NCBI RefSeq assembly: GCF_024343775.1
Contig: NZ_RJUF01000001.1
Coordinates: 183,231-247,230 of the forward strand
DNA from: Lacihabitans soyangensis
Lineage (GTDB): Bacteria; Bacteroidota; Bacteroidia; Cytophagales; Spirosomataceae
DNA: 64,000 nt
Reading direction: 5' to 3'
Shown in pieces: positions 61,990 to 64,000 of the stretch; position 1 is the first letter of the stretch; every line of letters begins with the position of its first letter. Position numbers and translations under genes: made by a program. The notes beneath the pieces are model-generated. The model was not told the origin of the DNA and searched no databases. It was given only the letters and a program-made list of their open reading frames with translations.

Positions 61990-62943
61990 TTATTTTCTGG
62001 CAATAACTTTTTTAACTGCCTCTATGATGTTTTTAGAATCCAAACCGTATTTCACCATCAATTGCTCAGGCGTTCCTGACTCACCGAATGAATTGTCAAC
62101 AGCAATGTACTCTTGTGGTGCCAAGAATTCTTTGGCCAAGGTTTGAGCGACAGCATCACCCAATCCACCGTTTGCTTGGTGTTCTTCACAAGTTACCACA
62201 CATTTTGTTTTCTTTACAGATTTCAAAATGGCAGCAGTGTCCAACGGCTTGATGGTATGAATGTTGATGATTTCAGCATCAATTCCTTGTTCAGCTAAAA
62301 CTTCCCCAGCTTTTATGGCTTCCCATACCAAATGACCTGTCGCTATGATAGTTACGTCTTTTCCTTCGTTCACCATCCAAGCCTTACCGATTTCGAATTT
62401 CTGGTCAGCAGGGGTGAAAACTGGTACAACCGGACGACCAAAACGCAAATAAACCGGACCTTCGTAGTCGGCAACGGCTTTGGTAGCAGCTTTGGTTTGG
62501 TTATAATCGCATGGGTTAATGACTGTCATGTTCGGCATGGCACGCATCATGGCGAGGTCTTCCAAAATCTGGTGCGTTGCTCCGTCTTCTCCAAGCGTTA
62601 GACCGGCGTGAGAAACAGCAATTTTAACGTTTTTGTCAGAATAAGCTATCGACTGACGGATTTGGTCATAAACTCTACCCGAACCGAAGTTGGCAAAAGT
62701 AGTAGCATAAGGAATTTTACCGCCGATGGTTAAGCCAGCCGCTATACCCATCATGTTTGCCTCAGCAATACCCGTTTGGATAAAACGCTCAGGGTGATTT
62801 TTGATAAAAGGAGCAATTTTAAGTGAACCAACCAAGTCAGCACACAAAGCCACTACATTTGGGTGGCTCTCACCCAGCTCAGTCATGGCATCACCAAAAC
62901 CCGAGCGAGTATCTTTTGATTCTGTATATGTATATTTTTTCAT
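61990..62943 (-). CDS. Transketolase, C-terminal subunit
   Basis: 317 residues. This is the pyrimidine-binding and C-terminal part of transketolase as a separate chain: RSGFGDAMTELGESHPNVVALCADL, ETGIAEANMMGIAAGLTIGG, HAGLTLGEDGATHQILEDLAMMRAMP (pyrimidine-binding Glu/His region) and the C-terminal domain YIAVDNSFGESGTPEQLMVKYGLD. It needs a separate thiamine-pyrophosphate-binding N-terminal subunit, usually encoded just upstream; here an IS element lies 52 bp before the start codon instead. Confidence 0.9.
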   Translation of the reverse strand: MKKYTYTESKDTRSGFGDAMTELGESHPNVVALCADLVGSLKIAPFIKNHPERFIQTGIAEANMMGIAAGLTIGGKIPYATTFANFGSGRVYDQIRQSIAYSDKNVKIAVSHAGLTLGEDGATHQILEDLAMMRAMPNMTVINPCDYNQTKAATKAVADYEGPVYLRFGRPVVPVFTPADQKFEIGKAWMVNEGKDVTIIATGHLVWEAIKAGEVLAEQGIDAEIINIHTIKPLDTAAILKSVKKTKCVVTCEEHQANGGLGDAVAQTLAKEFLAPQEYIAVDNSFGESGTPEQLMVKYGLDSKNIIEAVKKVIARK

Positions 62944-62995
62944 CGTATTAAATTACTAATTAGATAATGATTTTAATTTTTTAATAAAATATTTT

Positions 62996-64000
62996 GGCTC
63001 TATGCTGAATAGAGTGGGTACTTGAATTTGAGTTTAGCAGCAATGAAGTAAATCATACTGATAAAATTGTTTTTATTTCTGTATCCACGAGCCCTAGCTT
63101 TAGCCAATTGGATTTTACTATTAATACCTTCTAAAATTCCGTTTGAAATATGGTATTTAGAATAGTTTGTAATTCCTTTCCAATGTTTGATTACGGTGTC
63201 TGCAAATTTCTCAAATTGAGGTATCATTGCCTCTTTTACCATATCACACCAATAGGCTAAAAACCCTTGAGCTTCTTGAGGCGATTTAATAGACCAAAAG
63301 TCGTCAAATAGTATTTTTAAACGATAAGCCGCACCTAATCTGGGTAATGCCTCTAGTGACATATCTCTCTGTGTTTTTTGAGAAGCCGTCATGTTTTTGT
63401 CATTTTTGAGAAACAAATACTTTTGCCCTTTTAGCATTAGGTGATTCTTTAGTTCTTGTTTTCTTAAGTCGTCCATACTTTTATTCAAGAGTGCTTTGAC
63501 ATGATACCTATCAAATACTATTTGAGCATTTGAAAATTCTGACTCCACACCACTGATAAAAGAGGGTGATAAGTCTATACAAACTTGCTTGATATTCTGT
63601 CTCTGGGTACCTTTAGTTTCCAGATAATCAGCTATTTTCGTAATGGTGTCTGCTCCCTTGCCCTCAGTTGCATGTACTACCCTTGAAGTTTTCATATCCA
63701 CCGCAACGGTTATATAATCATGCCCCTTTTTAGAACTTGTCTCGTCTATTCCCAATGTTGAAATATCACTATGATCTGCACCACAATAAGCAATTCCAAG
63801 CCAATAATTAAAGATATTCCAGATGCGATTGGGGTAAACTCCAATCACTTTGCCTACCTTGTTGACTGGCATTTCTTGCTCTATTAACAACATACTAAAT
63901 GCCTCAAACAGAAGTGTAAAACCACTACCTTCCCGTGCCCACGGTACTGAGACTTGTTCAACCTTATTCTCAACAGTTTTTACACGTGGTATTTTACAAT
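62996..64000 (-). mobile_element. ISL3-family insertion sequence, partial (runs off the window)
   Basis: The end at 62996 starts GGCTCTATGCTGAATAGAG, typical of an ISL3-type terminal repeat, and the transposase stop lies within it. The opposite end is outside the window. Confidence 0.8.
63000..64000 (-). CDS. ISL3-family transposase (partial, 5' end outside the window)
   Basis: The frame is open to position 64000 and includes CKIPRVKTVENKVEQVSVPWAREGS upstream of the internal Met at 63893, so the gene is longer than its first internal start suggests. The core has GIDETSSKKGHDYITVAVD (catalytic Asp), CIDLSPSFISGVESEF (second Asp), a helical insertion, and GILEGINSKIQLAKARARGYRN (final catalytic Glu). 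The DDE triad is intact. It is probably an active or recent element. Confidence 0.9.
   Translation of the reverse strand, partial: CKIPRVKTVENKVEQVSVPWAREGSGFTLLFEAFSMLLIEQEMPVNKVGKVIGVYPNRIWNIFNYWLGIAYCGADHSDISTLGIDETSSKKGHDYITVAVDMKTSRVVHATEGKGADTITKIADYLETKGTQRQNIKQVCIDLSPSFISGVESEFSNAQIVFDRYHVKALLNKSMDDLRKQELKNHLMLKGQKYLFLKNDKNMTASQKTQRDMSLEALPRLGAAYRLKILFDDFWSIKSPQEAQGFLAYWCDMVKEAMIPQFEKFADTVIKHWKGITNYSKYHISNGILEGINSKIQLAKARARGYRNKNNFISMIYFIAAKLKFKYPLYSA

Noticed and set aside
1..64000. CRISPR arrays or rRNA genes
   Set aside because: No regularly spaced direct repeats and no conserved rRNA sequence were seen.

Overview
This window is AT-rich DNA from a member of the Bacteroidota, most likely a Cytophagales-type environmental bacterium. 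The clues are weak Shine-Dalgarno signals, TAnnTTTG promoter elements, CzcA proteins fused to their outer-membrane partner, a SusC-type TonB plug protein, a lone DUF6943-type gene and several Bacteroidota-specific metal-resistance families. No rRNA or CRISPR array is present. One tRNA with a CAU anticodon was found.

Layout. (1) 1-7.5 kb is a defence neighbourhood. It holds a long prokaryotic Argonaute whose PIWI catalytic acids are missing, a 1100-residue reverse transcriptase fused to a nitrilase domain (the DRT type 1 / UG1 architecture), and a PIN-domain nuclease gene split by a frameshift at a slippery A7 run. The RT gene lies between two 78-bp direct repeats, each with a terminator-like hairpin. 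The left repeat overlaps the last codons of the Argonaute gene. (2) 7.5-17 kb is a divalent-metal block: ArsR regulator, MerT-MerP fusion, GDCC-motif protein, small Cys-rich exported protein, CzcA-CzcC fusion, CzcB and a Zn/Cd/Pb P-type ATPase, closed by a terminator. There is no mercuric reductase. (3) 17-37.6 kb is a copper block: HMA/DUF3347 proteins, two multicopper oxidases, an HMA-AraC regulator, CopA ATPase, CusA (frameshifted), CusC, two CusB-like adaptors, a haem-binding protein, a broken PepSY gene and DUF2911. A methyltransferase and an unusual HhH plus PD-(D/E)XK nuclease are embedded in it. Short copper-binding CPMHP...CGM modules occur six times. (4) 37.6-43.4 kb is gene-poor accessory DNA. 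It has large nested palindromes, an inverted-repeat-flanked single-gene cassette and several unknown genes, and it ends at the 3' side of the tRNA. (5) 43.7-49.7 kb is a second, unfused czcA-czcC-czcB operon. (6) 49.7-64 kb looks like core genome: CDF transporter, TonB-related proteins, amidase, nitronate monooxygenase-like protein, thioesterase, THUMP-like methyltransferase, an ECF sigma factor with a repeat-rich membrane partner, the transketolase C-terminal subunit, and an ISL3-family element cut by the window edge.

Working together, blocks 2, 3 and 5 export or oxidise Zn/Cd/Pb and Cu across both membranes. Block 1 is probably anti-phage or anti-plasmid. The tRNA at 43.47 kb is a plausible edge of an integrated island reaching leftward beyond the window. 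Three genes carry single-base frameshifts, two of them at A7 runs, so either homopolymer slippage or assembly error must be considered.
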